NCBI GenBank assembly: GCA_000972765.1
Contig: CP011265.1
Location: 1,364,001-1,428,000, forward strand
Length of the DNA stretch: 64,000 nt
Direction: 5' to 3'
Origin: Verrucomicrobia bacterium IMCC26134
Lineage (GTDB): Bacteria; Verrucomicrobiota; Verrucomicrobiia; Opitutales; Opitutaceae
The notes under the pieces are model-generated. The model ran no database searches. It saw only the letters and a program-made list of their open reading frames with translations, and was not told where the DNA came from. A program made the position numbers and the translations under genes. Below, piece by piece: positions 53,097-61,761 of this stretch; positions within the stretch are counted from its first letter, which is position 1, and the number at the start of each line of letters is the position of its first letter.

Positions 53097-54125
53097 TTAA
53101 CTCGCCTGCTCCAGTGCGATTGAGGTGTTGAGGGCGCAGCCGGTTGTGCCCTTGTATCCTCGGCAGTAGCACGAGCCCCACTTGTCGCCCTCCGTGCAAT
53201 CAAAGGTGAGCAAGGCGCTCGAGCAGACCGGGCAGAGAATAGATCGTTGTCCCTGGGCATAGCGGTAGGCGATCCGGTCCACGATCTGACCCCGGTAGTC
53301 CGCCTCGCGGTTCTTTTCAAAATCCATCCAGTAAAGCTTGCCTCTGCCGGGAGAAAACTCCCCGGTCGCCCGTTCATAAATCAGAAGACCGCTCACGCTT
53401 TCCTTACCCTGCGGTGAAGTGAACGTGAACATGATCCGGTAGCGATTTTTCAGCGCACTGTTGGGGCCGAGGTGACGCTCCTCATCGTAAGGGGCATAGA
53501 CTTGCCCCTCGATCACCGGTTGCTGACCTTTGATGCGCGGAAGGAGGTGCGTGCGCGCGTAGGTGAAAAAATCGGTCCGAAATTTCTCGTCCACCGCTTG
53601 CCGAAAGTGGTCGGTGTGGAAGGGGCCAAACACAGTGCCGCCCTCGAGGGTCTTCGCGCCGGTGCCTGCGATATCCTCGTAAACCACGGGATTGAAGCGG
53701 CTGTCGCCGATGGTGATATCGGGATCGGCCGAGGCGCTCAACGCGGCGATTTCCCGCTCCTTCAATTCCCTGGCCTCGTTTCGCGTTTTGGCGTTATCGA
53801 TGGAGCCCACGTAAACCACCGGCTTGTTGATGTCTTCAAAATCCCAACGCCCGTAGACTTTTTCGATCTGCCTTTTCGAAGTGAATTCCAAGTTGAACGA
53901 AAAATGAAATTTGACGATGCTGACCGGACCGAGGTGACGCAGTTTATCGTAGTCGGAGTAAACCCGTCCCTTCACCGCCAGCACGGGTCCGGTGAGCTGG
54001 GGGATGATCACGGTCCGGATTTGGTCAAAGAACCACTCGCGTTTTTCGGGGGCGGCATGGGCGCGAAAGTAGTCGGTTTCAAACGGGCCGAAGGTGATCG
54101 TGTGCTCGGAGATTTCGAGATTCAT
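53097..54125 (-). CDS. Uncharacterised protein: duplicated domain plus C-terminal zinc ribbon
   Basis: 342 residues from the ATG at 54125; a start nine codons upstream is possible. Two homologous halves follow each other. ITFGPFETDYFRAHA, VIIPQLTGPVLAVKGRVYSD and LRHLGPVSIVKFHF pair with VFGPFHTDHFRQAV, HLLPRIKGQQPVIEGQVYAP and ERHLGPNSALKNRY. The C-terminal 60 residues hold CPVCSS and GSCYCRG with further cysteines, a probable zinc ribbon. I do not recognise the family. It stands alone on the minus strand, between purine salvage and a restriction cluster, so a nucleic-acid or defence role is possible but is only context. Confidence 0.6.
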   Translation of the reverse strand: MNLEISEHTITFGPFETDYFRAHAAPEKREWFFDQIRTVIIPQLTGPVLAVKGRVYSDYDKLRHLGPVSIVKFHFSFNLEFTSKRQIEKVYGRWDFEDINKPVVYVGSIDNAKTRNEARELKEREIAALSASADPDITIGDSRFNPVVYEDIAGTGAKTLEGGTVFGPFHTDHFRQAVDEKFRTDFFTYARTHLLPRIKGQQPVIEGQVYAPYDEERHLGPNSALKNRYRIMFTFTSPQGKESVSGLLIYERATGEFSPGRGKLYWMDFEKNREADYRGQIVDRIAYRYAQGQRSILCPVCSSALLTFDCTEGDKWGSCYCRGYKGTTGCALNTSIALEQAS

Positions 54126-54536
54126 AAGGTGGTGGATTAGGCGCCCGATCATGAGGCTTTTTACCTGTGATGCAAATCGGTGCCCGGGCCTGCTTTTCAG
54201 TGGGGCTTGCCTTTTGCGGCCAACTCGAAACGCACCGGCTACGGGGGCGTTTTTAGCATCAGATCAACCCGGCTCAAGCGTCCGTAAAATAGGGACCTTA
54301 ACATGGCCTAGTGTAGCCCCGACCGGTGGTCTGGGTCCGCGGGGAAAGCCCGATTGCCGTTCGGGCCTACAGCAGGCAAAAGCCTACGTTATACGGGCGT
54401 TTGGTATGATCGCGGTGGCTAGGGCTCGTGGGGGACTACAATTAGCAAACTTAGGCCCGCCGCGCTCAGAGTGCGGAGCGCCGTGGAGGGAGTTGCTATG
54501 CCTGACCGCGCTTGTTTCACTTCATGGCTGACAACA
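54126..54536. other. Divergent intergenic region, nothing identified
   Basis: About 410 bp between the divergent zinc-ribbon gene and the HNH nuclease. The HNH frame is open leftward to 54471. No RNA, repeat or family-like coding frame is seen. It must contain both promoters. Confidence 0.5.
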
Positions 54537-55439
54537 ATGATCGCCTGCATCGACCAGACCCTTGACCGGATTTATACCCTCAATGTCGGTGCCGTGGGTC
54601 ACGGGGCCGAGCGACACGAACGCCCGCATAAGGCGCTTCTGCTCCTGGCGGTGCTTGATCTCCTCGATGCCGGACAGGCCACGCCGGACCGCATCCCCTG
54701 GGGCGCACCGCTGCGTGAGCGCTTCAGTCTCTACTTTGCCAAGGTTCGCCTGCGGGATGACCGCGACACCCCGGAAAACCCGTTTCGCTATCTCGCGAGC
54801 GATGGCTTTTGGGAAACCTATCGGATCACGCTCGCTGGTCCCGTCCCATACGAAGGTGAGGTTTTGGTGCGCGATTCCGGCACGCTCTTTGCGCGACTGG
54901 TTGACGGGGTTGATCTAGTCGCGGCCGACGCCAACCTGCGGCATAGGTTGAGACAGGCGCTGGTGGCGCGCTATTTCCCGAACGCGGCGAAACAGTTGAT
55001 CGAGCCCATCGATATGGTGAGTTCGGAAGATGACGACGAGGCACTCGAAGTGCCCGGACGCAACGCGGGTTTCCGGCGTAAGATCCTAGAGGTTTACGAC
55101 CACCAGTGCGTGGCCTGCGGGTTGCGGATAAAACTCCCCGTGCACGAGGCCTGCTACGTGGATGCAGCGCACCTGATACCCTTTGCCGAGAGCGCAAACG
55201 ATCACCCGACCAACGGCATCGCACTCTGCAAAAACCACCACTGGGCGATGGACCGCCACCTCATCGCGCCTACACCGGCCGGCGTGTGGAAAGTCTCGCG
55301 GGTTTTAATCGGTCACCGATCGACCGGCGAAGCGGAGTTGGTGCGCCTCGCGGACCACCCCGTGCTGCCGCCCACGGATGACGCCTACCGCCCCGACCCG
55401 GCTGCGATGCAGTGGCGCGTTGAACGTTTGATCGCGTAA
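54537..55439 (+). CDS. HNH endonuclease, phosphorothioate-DNA-dependent McrA-like
   Basis: 300 residues from the ATG at 54537; ATG 54498 is an alternative. The N-terminal half has RPHKALLLLAVLDLLDAG, RFSLYFAKVRLRDD and NPFRYLASDGFWE, resembling the sulfur-binding domain of ScoMcrA/SprMcrA-type enzymes. The C-terminal half is an HNH site: QCVACGLRIKLP, DAAHLIPFAESANDHPTNG and ALCKNHHWAMDRH, giving two CxxC-like zinc ligands and the H-N-H set. Such enzymes cut DNA carrying phosphorothioate or sometimes methylated cytosine. No dnd genes are in the window, so this would act as a stand-alone type IV restriction enzyme. Confidence 0.75.
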   Translation: MIACIDQTLDRIYTLNVGAVGHGAERHERPHKALLLLAVLDLLDAGQATPDRIPWGAPLRERFSLYFAKVRLRDDRDTPENPFRYLASDGFWETYRITLAGPVPYEGEVLVRDSGTLFARLVDGVDLVAADANLRHRLRQALVARYFPNAAKQLIEPIDMVSSEDDDEALEVPGRNAGFRRKILEVYDHQCVACGLRIKLPVHEACYVDAAHLIPFAESANDHPTNGIALCKNHHWAMDRHLIAPTPAGVWKVSRVLIGHRSTGEAELVRLADHPVLPPTDDAYRPDPAAMQWRVERLIA

Positions 55440-55461
55440 AAGGGGAGAAGATTTAACCCGT

Positions 55462-55486
55462 CCCTTGTTTACCTCTAGGTAAAGGG
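55462..55486 (+). terminator. Possible hairpin terminator after the HNH gene
   Basis: CCCTTGTTTACC, a TCTA loop and GGTAAAGGG can form an imperfect stem 22 bp after the HNH stop codon, with a small bulge. A classic U-run is lacking, so this is tentative. It could serve the convergent small ORF as well. Confidence 0.35.
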
Positions 55487-55545
55487 AGCGAGTTTAACGT
55501 CCGGCGGTGAAGACTTCGGGGGGGTGATTGGTTTGGCAACGAGCC

Positions 55546-55614
55546 GCATATCAAGTTTGGGTAACATAGCTACGGCCGATAAAAACAACAATACTCGGCC
55601 TGACCCCTTTGGAT
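55546..55614 (-). repeat. ~70 bp direct repeat, copy 1
   Basis: Aligns with 55929-55998 in the same orientation. Shared parts are CAAGTTTGGG/AAAGTTTGGGG, TAGCTACG, TCTCGGCC/CTCGGCC and CCCCTTTGGAT. It overlaps the 3' end of the small ORF at 55570-55785 (encoding IQRGQAE). Confidence 0.7.
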
Positions 55615-55785
55615 CGGCCGGTCCTGCGGAGGAACCTCGGTGACGAGCCCGGCATCACGCAGTAGGTCGTAAGCGCGCCGAGCTTCGGTCGGCCTGAGTT
55701 GCTCTAAAAGTGGGGACATCGCGGCGACTGCTTTGGTAACCGGATTAGCAAGCTGAGGAAAGGGCGTTGGGGGCGTGGTGCTCAT
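55570..55785 (-). CDS. Small hypothetical protein (71 aa)
   Basis: 71 residues, ATG at 55785: TPFPQLANPVTKAVAAMSP, LRPTEARRAYDLLRDAGLV, and an end reading DRPIQRGQAEYCCFYRP. The middle resembles a winged-helix or helical DNA-binding segment only vaguely. No family is recognised. The last 17 residues are encoded inside the ~70 bp repeat, and the IQRG-AE part recurs at the C-terminus of the neighbouring nuclease. It may be a remnant created by repeat movement or a real small accessory protein. Confidence 0.35.
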   Translation of the reverse strand: MSTTPPTPFPQLANPVTKAVAAMSPLLEQLRPTEARRAYDLLRDAGLVTEVPPQDRPIQRGQAEYCCFYRP

Positions 55786-55797
55786 GCGAGGTTTCAG

Positions 55798-55923
55798 TTA
55801 GTGGCCGGCCGATTCTATGAGGCGGATTTCTTTGATCGTTTGGCGGTCGGTGAGCAGCGCGCGGAGTGGGCGCTTCAAGTCGTGGGAGGCGTTGAAGATT
55901 TCAGCGAAGGCTGGTTTGCTCAC
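55798..55923 (-). CDS. Very small ORF (41 aa), possible gene fragment
   Basis: GTG at 55923 to a stop at 55798: SKPAFAEIFNASHDLKRPLR, ALLTDRQTIKEIRLIESAGH. It lies 12 bp upstream of the 71-residue ORF and in the same direction, so the two could form one transcript. No family is recognised. Its GTG start and the 5' boundary next to the direct repeat suggest a fragment of a longer gene. Treat as tentative. Confidence 0.3.
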   Translation of the reverse strand: MSKPAFAEIFNASHDLKRPLRALLTDRQTIKEIRLIESAGH

Positions 55924-55928
55924 GAAAC

Positions 55929-55998
55929 GCCTATAAAGTTTGGGGCAACGTAGCTACGATGGATAGAATCAACGTTTCTCGGCCAGGCCCCTTTGGAT
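55929..55998 (-). repeat. ~70 bp direct repeat, copy 2
   Basis: Second copy of the repeat at 55546-55614. It overlaps the C-terminal codons of the McrC-like nuclease (IQRGLAEKR) and its downstream region. Together the two copies bracket the 41- and 71-residue ORFs. Confidence 0.7.
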
Positions 55999-58464
55999 TG
56001 TCGCCAGGCCCCTTTGGATTGTCCTTCTTGTTCTTGGATCGGCCTGCATTGCCTTTAGCAGCACCTGCAAAGTCAAAACCCGTGGAATTGGTGAGGTGCG
56101 CTTCAGCGCTTTAACCTCACGGTATTTACGCCGAGACTCGAATTCGGTCATTACCTCCTGTAACTTTCTGCCATCCCATTTTTGACCATTGAAGACTGCG
56201 TCCGGTTCAACTTCGAAGATGGCATAGATGTCGCCGCTGGCCGATCCGGGATAGCCTTTCTGCTTCAAATCTTCGACGGTAAAAATCTTGTAGCCGGGCT
56301 TCCCGCCTTTGAGCGCTAATAAGCCATCGGCCACTTGGCTCTTGTAGGTGTGGAGCAGAATGTGGCGCGCTGAGGCGAATTCCGGTGGCACGTGCCAAGT
56401 GCCACGTCGATCACCCAGCCGAACGACCGCAAAACCTGTCTTCATCGTCCAGTTAAGTTGCGCTTCGTCCTCAAACCAAGCCACCACCACATGATGTTCA
56501 GACGGAGGCAGCGCCCGCGTCGAGTCGCTCAACTCATCCCGCTCCGCAAGCATCAGTGACCCATACTGCACTGGTTCTTCCTCAAGCATGTAGCTCTCAG
56601 CGACGTGATAGCTCACACGCTCTTGCGCCGTCGTCCGGTTGCTAACGTGCGCGAGCACTTCATCCAAAAATTTTTGAAGCGATTCCAAACCCTGAGCCAC
56701 TCCGTTCTCGTCCGGTGCGACTCCGAACGCACCGAGCCCCGGTAGGATTTCGTGAAACCCCTTAAGCTTCTCCGCTACGTTCGCCCGCCCTGGATAAAGG
56801 ACATAAGCACCTTGCGAGCGTTTAATGGCATCGCGGTATGCGTGCATTTTCAACAAGTCCTGCCGCTTGTAATTGCCCTCAACCTCGTCGTCGGCGTCGT
56901 CCGACCCTTCCGCACCGAACAAGCCCTCAATGTCCTCCACGCGATACTTCGCGTCGAAATGCACATGCACAAGCAACTCCTGCCGCTCCGCGTCCGCCTC
57001 ACTCAAAGCCTCTGGCCAAAACGTCAGCGTGTAGTCGGGATGCAACCGCCGCGTCCAGCTTCCGCCCGCGTGCCGGTCCTGCGTCACTTCAAAGCGGCGG
57101 TTGTAAGCGAAGCGCGCATTCAATCGGCGACTCTGCCCCGCGAACGTGCCGACAAACGGCCCCAGTTCCATCCGCTTCCGCAGCCGAAGATTCGGCGACC
57201 CTTCCTCCAATCCTTCAATCAATTCCTCCACCGCCGGACGATCTCCACCCCGGCACTTCTGGCAGAACCAGCCCAGCAACTCGAAGAATAGCCAATACTC
57301 GTAGAGGCTAGCCACGTCGCGCTGTCCTGCGTGAAACAACTCCTCGCCGCCTTCCCACGAAAGCTCCGCCGCCGTGCGAAACCTCAACCACCAGCGCAGC
57401 ACCTCGCGATAGCCCGCCTTGCGCTGCAACACCGGACTGCCCAGCGGCGCGAAACGCATCTCGCCCACTTCACGAAACAAGCTGCGCCCCAGCCAATCCT
57501 CCACAGTGGCCGCCAGCCGACGCGACAATGCCGCCGATGCGCCCCAGGCATTGCAATTCTCCTTCGCCTCGAAGACGCCCTGTGCGTGGGTGAGGAAAGC
57601 TCGGAACTCGCCCAGCGCGAACTTCACAAACCGGTTCTCCAGCGTATCCAGGTCCCGCGACTTGCGCGGCACCAGCACGCGCTCGGCGATGGACTCCAAA
57701 CCGAGTTGCGTGCGTAGCGGATGCGACGCCGGAACCACGCGGCGTGGATTGCCCGTCACCAGTTGCCGCACCGCCGACGGCGTCCAGCGAACCGGTCGGT
57801 CACTGGAAACGGAGTCGCTCACCGTGGACAGCCGCTCATGGGGAAAGCTCAGGATGCGTTGCAGCGCGGCGGAGAAATCGGCGCTGTCCAGCGTCTCGCG
57901 CAGCAGCTCCAGTTGGATTTGCAGCCAGCCCGCATCCGTCCGGTCTTCAAATGTCGAACGGAAACCCGCCTTGGCCGATGACCGTGCATCCGCTACCAGC
58001 CCCGCCATTTCATCCGACAGCCGCCGAAGCATCCCCCGGTATTCCGTCCGGTAATCCAGCTTGAGCGAGCGCACATCCAGCAACGCCGACGCCACCGCAG
58101 ACTTCGCGTCGTCCACCTCGCCCTCGACAAGTTCCATCAGGAGCGTGCCGCAAAAGGAACGCGTCTCAATCAGTCCCGCATCCGGCTTTCCTCCGCCACT
58201 GCCTAGACTTCGGCGACGACTTGAAAGACTGCAGCGCAGCCGTAAGTCCGCGCCGTTGGCGGACACCACTTCATATTCATACCGCTCGGACTCACGCAAT
58301 TGAATGGTTGTTTCCCCATGTTCCCGAGCGTCTTCCTCATTCGCTTCCGCCAGCGGTGTTGTGAATGGGTTTTGGTCTAACCTGACCGGCACTAATGTGA
58401 CACGCCCCACCACTGTTCCTGAGGGCGAGCGAAACGGAACGCTGGTATCAGGAAGAACGCGCAT
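55969..58464 (-). CDS. McrC-like DUF2357 restriction nuclease subunit
   Basis: 831 residues from the ATG at 58464; an ATG at 58503 would overlap the upstream gene by 35 bp. Long helical N-terminal and central parts match the DUF2357 arrangement (LVPRKSRDLDTLENRFVKFA, VASLYEYWLFFELLGWF). A PD-(D/E)xK nuclease core follows: RRLHPDYTLTFWPEA, LLVHVHFDAKYRVED, where DAKYR is the acid-x-lysine motif, then LLKMHAYRDAI. The C-terminus ends in a duplicated 7-residue unit (TIQRGLA twice). The start is 4 bp after the stop of the McrB-like gene, so translation is coupled. It is the cleavage subunit of a McrBC/LlaJI-type complex. Confidence 0.85.
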   Translation of the reverse strand: MRVLPDTSVPFRSPSGTVVGRVTLVPVRLDQNPFTTPLAEANEEDAREHGETTIQLRESERYEYEVVSANGADLRLRCSLSSRRRSLGSGGGKPDAGLIETRSFCGTLLMELVEGEVDDAKSAVASALLDVRSLKLDYRTEYRGMLRRLSDEMAGLVADARSSAKAGFRSTFEDRTDAGWLQIQLELLRETLDSADFSAALQRILSFPHERLSTVSDSVSSDRPVRWTPSAVRQLVTGNPRRVVPASHPLRTQLGLESIAERVLVPRKSRDLDTLENRFVKFALGEFRAFLTHAQGVFEAKENCNAWGASAALSRRLAATVEDWLGRSLFREVGEMRFAPLGSPVLQRKAGYREVLRWWLRFRTAAELSWEGGEELFHAGQRDVASLYEYWLFFELLGWFCQKCRGGDRPAVEELIEGLEEGSPNLRLRKRMELGPFVGTFAGQSRRLNARFAYNRRFEVTQDRHAGGSWTRRLHPDYTLTFWPEALSEADAERQELLVHVHFDAKYRVEDIEGLFGAEGSDDADDEVEGNYKRQDLLKMHAYRDAIKRSQGAYVLYPGRANVAEKLKGFHEILPGLGAFGVAPDENGVAQGLESLQKFLDEVLAHVSNRTTAQERVSYHVAESYMLEEEPVQYGSLMLAERDELSDSTRALPPSEHHVVVAWFEDEAQLNWTMKTGFAVVRLGDRRGTWHVPPEFASARHILLHTYKSQVADGLLALKGGKPGYKIFTVEDLKQKGYPGSASGDIYAIFEVEPDAVFNGQKWDGRKLQEVMTEFESRRKYREVKALKRTSPIPRVLTLQVLLKAMQADPRTRRTIQRGLATIQRGLAEKR
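55982..56023 (-). repeat. Perfect 21-bp tandem duplication in the McrC-like C-terminus
   Basis: Two exact copies of a 21-bp unit (55982-56002, 56003-56023) encode the repeated TIQRGLA near the C-terminus. Being 21 bp, copy changes keep the frame. The unit is also part of the ~70 bp direct repeat. Recent slippage is the likely origin. Confidence 0.9.
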
Positions 58465-58468
58465 GGGC

Positions 58469-60574
58469 TCACGCCTCAGCGAAGGAGGCGAATCCGTTTT
58501 CAATCAGCAGCCGCCACATCCGGCCAATCTTCTCCGCGCTCAATGGATAAGGCGCACCAGCTGGGACAACGACCGACGGCTCGGCCTTTTTGTCCGTCGA
58601 GCGCGCTGCCTCTTCCGCCGCCTTGAGCGCGTCCGCTCCACGGCCTGCCGCATCGTTCACGCACAGGAACCACAGCTTCTTGAGCACCGGCCCCAGTTTG
58701 GCCCGCGAGCCGTGCAGCTTGGGGAGCAGCTTCTGGAACACCACGCAGTCCATTGCGTATTCGAGCCATCCGCGTCCCTCACCATCTTCGTCAGACCAAG
58801 CTCCTTTGCCTTCATCAAGCTTCTTGTTCCAAACCTTACCGTCACCAAGCAGCTTGTAGAAGTGAATGAAGCGGGCCGTCTCGTAGGCCGTGCGATACCC
58901 AAACTCCGCTCCATGCGCTTGCAGCGTTTTGAAGAGCAACAGCATTTCGGCATCGTAAGCAGCCTTTACCTCGTCGGGCACAGCCACTGAATTCTTGGCC
59001 GCATCTACGAACGCATTCCCAAACGACGGTGCACCTTTGCCATCGAGCTTCGACAGGTCGGGTTTGGCCGGGCTGCCAAGGAAGCCTTCCAAATCGCGAT
59101 CGTTCATGCGGAATTCGATGACGTTCGCCCGATCCAGAACTTTCGGCGAGAACATGTAGGTTGTCTCGTCCACGTTCACCGTGCCTATGATGAAGAGATT
59201 CCCGGGGAGTTTTTTCAGTTTTGGCGGGACTGGCTTTGACGCTGATGTTTTTCGCCACGTTTCCGGCTTCGTCACGTCACCTGAGTAGAGCTCAAGTCCT
59301 TCATCTGACTCGATGATGGAGAGGACGTCGGCGAAATACCGCTCGACGTGCGACAGATTCATTTCGTCGAGAATGAGGAAGTGTGGAACATCACCATGCG
59401 CTTCGGCGTGGAGAATCAAATCCAGAGCGGGTTTGGCAACATAATGGGTTGCCTGTAATCCGTCAGGGTAGCCAAGGATGTTATCGGTGCCTGTCCAGTC
59501 TGCCCCAACCGGAACGACTTCATAGCACTTTGCAGATTCAGTGCTTTTACGAGCTGCAACCAAAGCGAAGGCAGCCGGCTTGTAGTGGCTTTCCAGCCTG
59601 TGCAAGTAACCGGTGATTTTGCTTTGAGCTTCGATCTTGTCGCGCAGCTCGCGCCCGCTCACCGATTCGGGCACGTCATTGGATTGAATATAGTCAGCCC
59701 ACTCTTGGATAATCACGCGAGGAAGCGGCACCAACTTTCCGTCCTCAGTTGCCAGCTCGACTACTCCTGCATCTGCAGCGACTACTGTGTAATCGTTTTG
59801 AATCCCCTTTATTGTGCTCCCTGGTTTAAACGGGTCCGCCGGGACCGTTTTGGGTGTCAGCCATCTCGCAAGAGCCTGAGCGAGCTTCGTTTTGCCTGAC
59901 CCGGCCAAGCCCGTCGCAATCAAAAACCGCTTGGATAAAAGGCATGAAGTGAACCGGTGTGCGATAGTGTTGTCAACGTGCAGTCGACTTATTGCTGCAT
60001 CAGATCTGAATTTTTCAACTAGGTTACTAATGCCTTCTGTCTCTGAACTAGCGCTTCCAGACATCGCACCAGCGGCAGGCGCCAGACCACCGGTTGTCCC
60101 TGTTATAACTAATTGTGCATCATGAAAACGGGACTTTAGCAGGTCAAAATATCCAGATGGCCGGCTTTGGATGACCCGCTTCAATAAAAGACCGCCGTCG
60201 GACTCCACAAAAATCAAAATCACGTCGTATCGCGTATTGTCGCTTCCATCGACGAATTTTCTAGAGGTGACGACCGCGCTATCAGACAGACGCTCTAGAT
60301 CGACAGTGGCGCTCTCCACTTGCATAAAAGCTACCCCAACTTTCGTATGCCGACCAGCTTGGTTGCCCTGAACAAGCCTTGTATCTAAATTTGAGGTTCT
60401 AGTTTTCGCTCCGGTAGCATAAATCTCTTCAATTGGAACTCCAAGAACCCCGGCAAGCAATTCTCGTATCGCGTTATATTTCGTTGTCGATGTGTTACTC
60501 ACTCCATCTGGGTAGCTCGTCAGCAATTCAGTCCATAGGCTGTTTAGCTGTGTCGATGTATCTTCGTTTGGCAT
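58469..60574 (-). CDS. McrB-like AAA+ NTPase subunit
   Basis: 701 residues. The N-terminal ~200 residues are a separate region (TKYNAIRELLAGVLG, DTRLVQGNQAGRHTKVG, YDVILIFVESDGGLLLKRV) that could bind DNA. The AAA+ core follows: Walker A GLAGSGKTKLAQ near 222-233, VPVGADWTGTDNILGYPDG, Walker B HFLILDEMNLSHVERYFADV near 398-417, and TVNVDETTYMFSPKVLDRAN near 457-476 as sensor/McrB signature. It probably hydrolyses GTP or ATP to drive translocation and activate the DUF2357 nuclease. The order with its partner and two methyltransferases is that of LlaJI systems. Confidence 0.88.
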   Translation of the reverse strand: MPNEDTSTQLNSLWTELLTSYPDGVSNTSTTKYNAIRELLAGVLGVPIEEIYATGAKTRTSNLDTRLVQGNQAGRHTKVGVAFMQVESATVDLERLSDSAVVTSRKFVDGSDNTRYDVILIFVESDGGLLLKRVIQSRPSGYFDLLKSRFHDAQLVITGTTGGLAPAAGAMSGSASSETEGISNLVEKFRSDAAISRLHVDNTIAHRFTSCLLSKRFLIATGLAGSGKTKLAQALARWLTPKTVPADPFKPGSTIKGIQNDYTVVAADAGVVELATEDGKLVPLPRVIIQEWADYIQSNDVPESVSGRELRDKIEAQSKITGYLHRLESHYKPAAFALVAARKSTESAKCYEVVPVGADWTGTDNILGYPDGLQATHYVAKPALDLILHAEAHGDVPHFLILDEMNLSHVERYFADVLSIIESDEGLELYSGDVTKPETWRKTSASKPVPPKLKKLPGNLFIIGTVNVDETTYMFSPKVLDRANVIEFRMNDRDLEGFLGSPAKPDLSKLDGKGAPSFGNAFVDAAKNSVAVPDEVKAAYDAEMLLLFKTLQAHGAEFGYRTAYETARFIHFYKLLGDGKVWNKKLDEGKGAWSDEDGEGRGWLEYAMDCVVFQKLLPKLHGSRAKLGPVLKKLWFLCVNDAAGRGADALKAAEEAARSTDKKAEPSVVVPAGAPYPLSAEKIGRMWRLLIENGFASFAEA

Positions 60575-60594
60575 AAGTTATTTATTGCTAGATC

Positions 60595-61761
60595 TCATTC
60601 CGAACCAACAATCGAATCTGCATGTGCTTGAAGTGACTCCAAGAACCGATCCGAATAGGTAACATTTGTGCATACTAGGGCGCGCTTTAGGAAGCCGCTA
60701 GTTGCTCTAACACTCAGTGGCTTTAGTGGATCTTTAAGGAATCTTTCCAGCCGTGGGGTCTGACAAAGTTCGGGCCATTGAGATAGCGTGACTGCATATG
60801 CTTTCCCCTTGTGTCCCCAAGCTGCCTTCGGCCAACGATCGCCCGCTATTCGGAGCGAGCTTACACCATCGTATCCGATCGGGTTTTCAAAGCGGCTAGC
60901 AAGCCAAGTAGACAATCCTGTATTAACAGCATTACCAATCAACCTCCAGCGAGCGTTCTTTTTGAGCCCGACCGTTTGTTCAACTTTAGCCGTCCAATCT
61001 GTCTCAAATCCTTGCAACCGTTCGGCATCGTTTAACGTAATTGTCCCGACAAAATTTCTCTTCGGAACCCAGATAGCAGGGGGGGAAGCAATCCCGATGG
61101 TTGACCCGCCTTTTATTGGCGGAACTCCTTCCTTAGCCCATCCAACGCCCCGGCTGCCCTCCGTCCAATAAAAGCCATACCATGCGCTCTCATCAACGTC
61201 CGATGGCTTGCCATCAATGTCTCCGGGATTTTGATTCCCACTAAACAGAATCTCGCGGGGATCCTCGGTCCGCGATGCAACCATAAGGACTCTAGGTCGG
61301 CGCTGTGGAGTTCCGAACGACCTAGCATCAACAACGCGATAAGCCCACATATACCCCAAATGCTCTAATTCGGAAACCAAATGCCGCATCGCTGCCCCAG
61401 CGTCTAGGGAAAGCATGTAAGGCACGTTTTCTACCACTAGCCATTTCGGCTTAGGCCGCGCGGTCGAGATTAATCTAAAGAGGTGATCAACTAGACCCGA
61501 GCGAGTTCCACCAATTCCAGCTTTACCTCCAGCTTGGCTCAAGTCTTGACATGGAAATCCCGCAAGAAGGAGGTCGCAAGCGGGGAGCCTTTTTAACTTA
61601 CTGACATCGTGCGATATTGGCACATCAGGAAAGTGCGCGCCGAGGACAGCCTGAGCAGCAAGATCGTTTTCGCAGAAGAGGAGAGGCGTGCGCCCAAGCT
61701 TGTGGAATCCAAACTCCAACCCCCCAATCCCTGAAAAGAGACTCACAATGCGCTCACTCAT
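60595..61761 (-). CDS. DNA (cytosine-5) methyltransferase 1
   Basis: 388 residues. m5C motifs: I, LFSGIGGLEFGF (8-19); IV, GFPCQDLSQAG with the catalytic Cys (about 71); VI, VVENVPYM (about 109-116); VIII, QRRPRVLMV (about 153); X, GNAVNTGLSTWL. The target-recognition part is residues 170-270. It would protect the host's sites from the associated nuclease. The start overlaps the stop of the upstream methyltransferase by 4 bp (ATGA), showing tight coupling. Two methyltransferases for one system fit an asymmetric site with different sequences on each strand. Confidence 0.94.
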   Translation of the reverse strand: MSERIVSLFSGIGGLEFGFHKLGRTPLLFCENDLAAQAVLGAHFPDVPISHDVSKLKRLPACDLLLAGFPCQDLSQAGGKAGIGGTRSGLVDHLFRLISTARPKPKWLVVENVPYMLSLDAGAAMRHLVSELEHLGYMWAYRVVDARSFGTPQRRPRVLMVASRTEDPREILFSGNQNPGDIDGKPSDVDESAWYGFYWTEGSRGVGWAKEGVPPIKGGSTIGIASPPAIWVPKRNFVGTITLNDAERLQGFETDWTAKVEQTVGLKKNARWRLIGNAVNTGLSTWLASRFENPIGYDGVSSLRIAGDRWPKAAWGHKGKAYAVTLSQWPELCQTPRLERFLKDPLKPLSVRATSGFLKRALVCTNVTYSDRFLESLQAHADSIVGSE

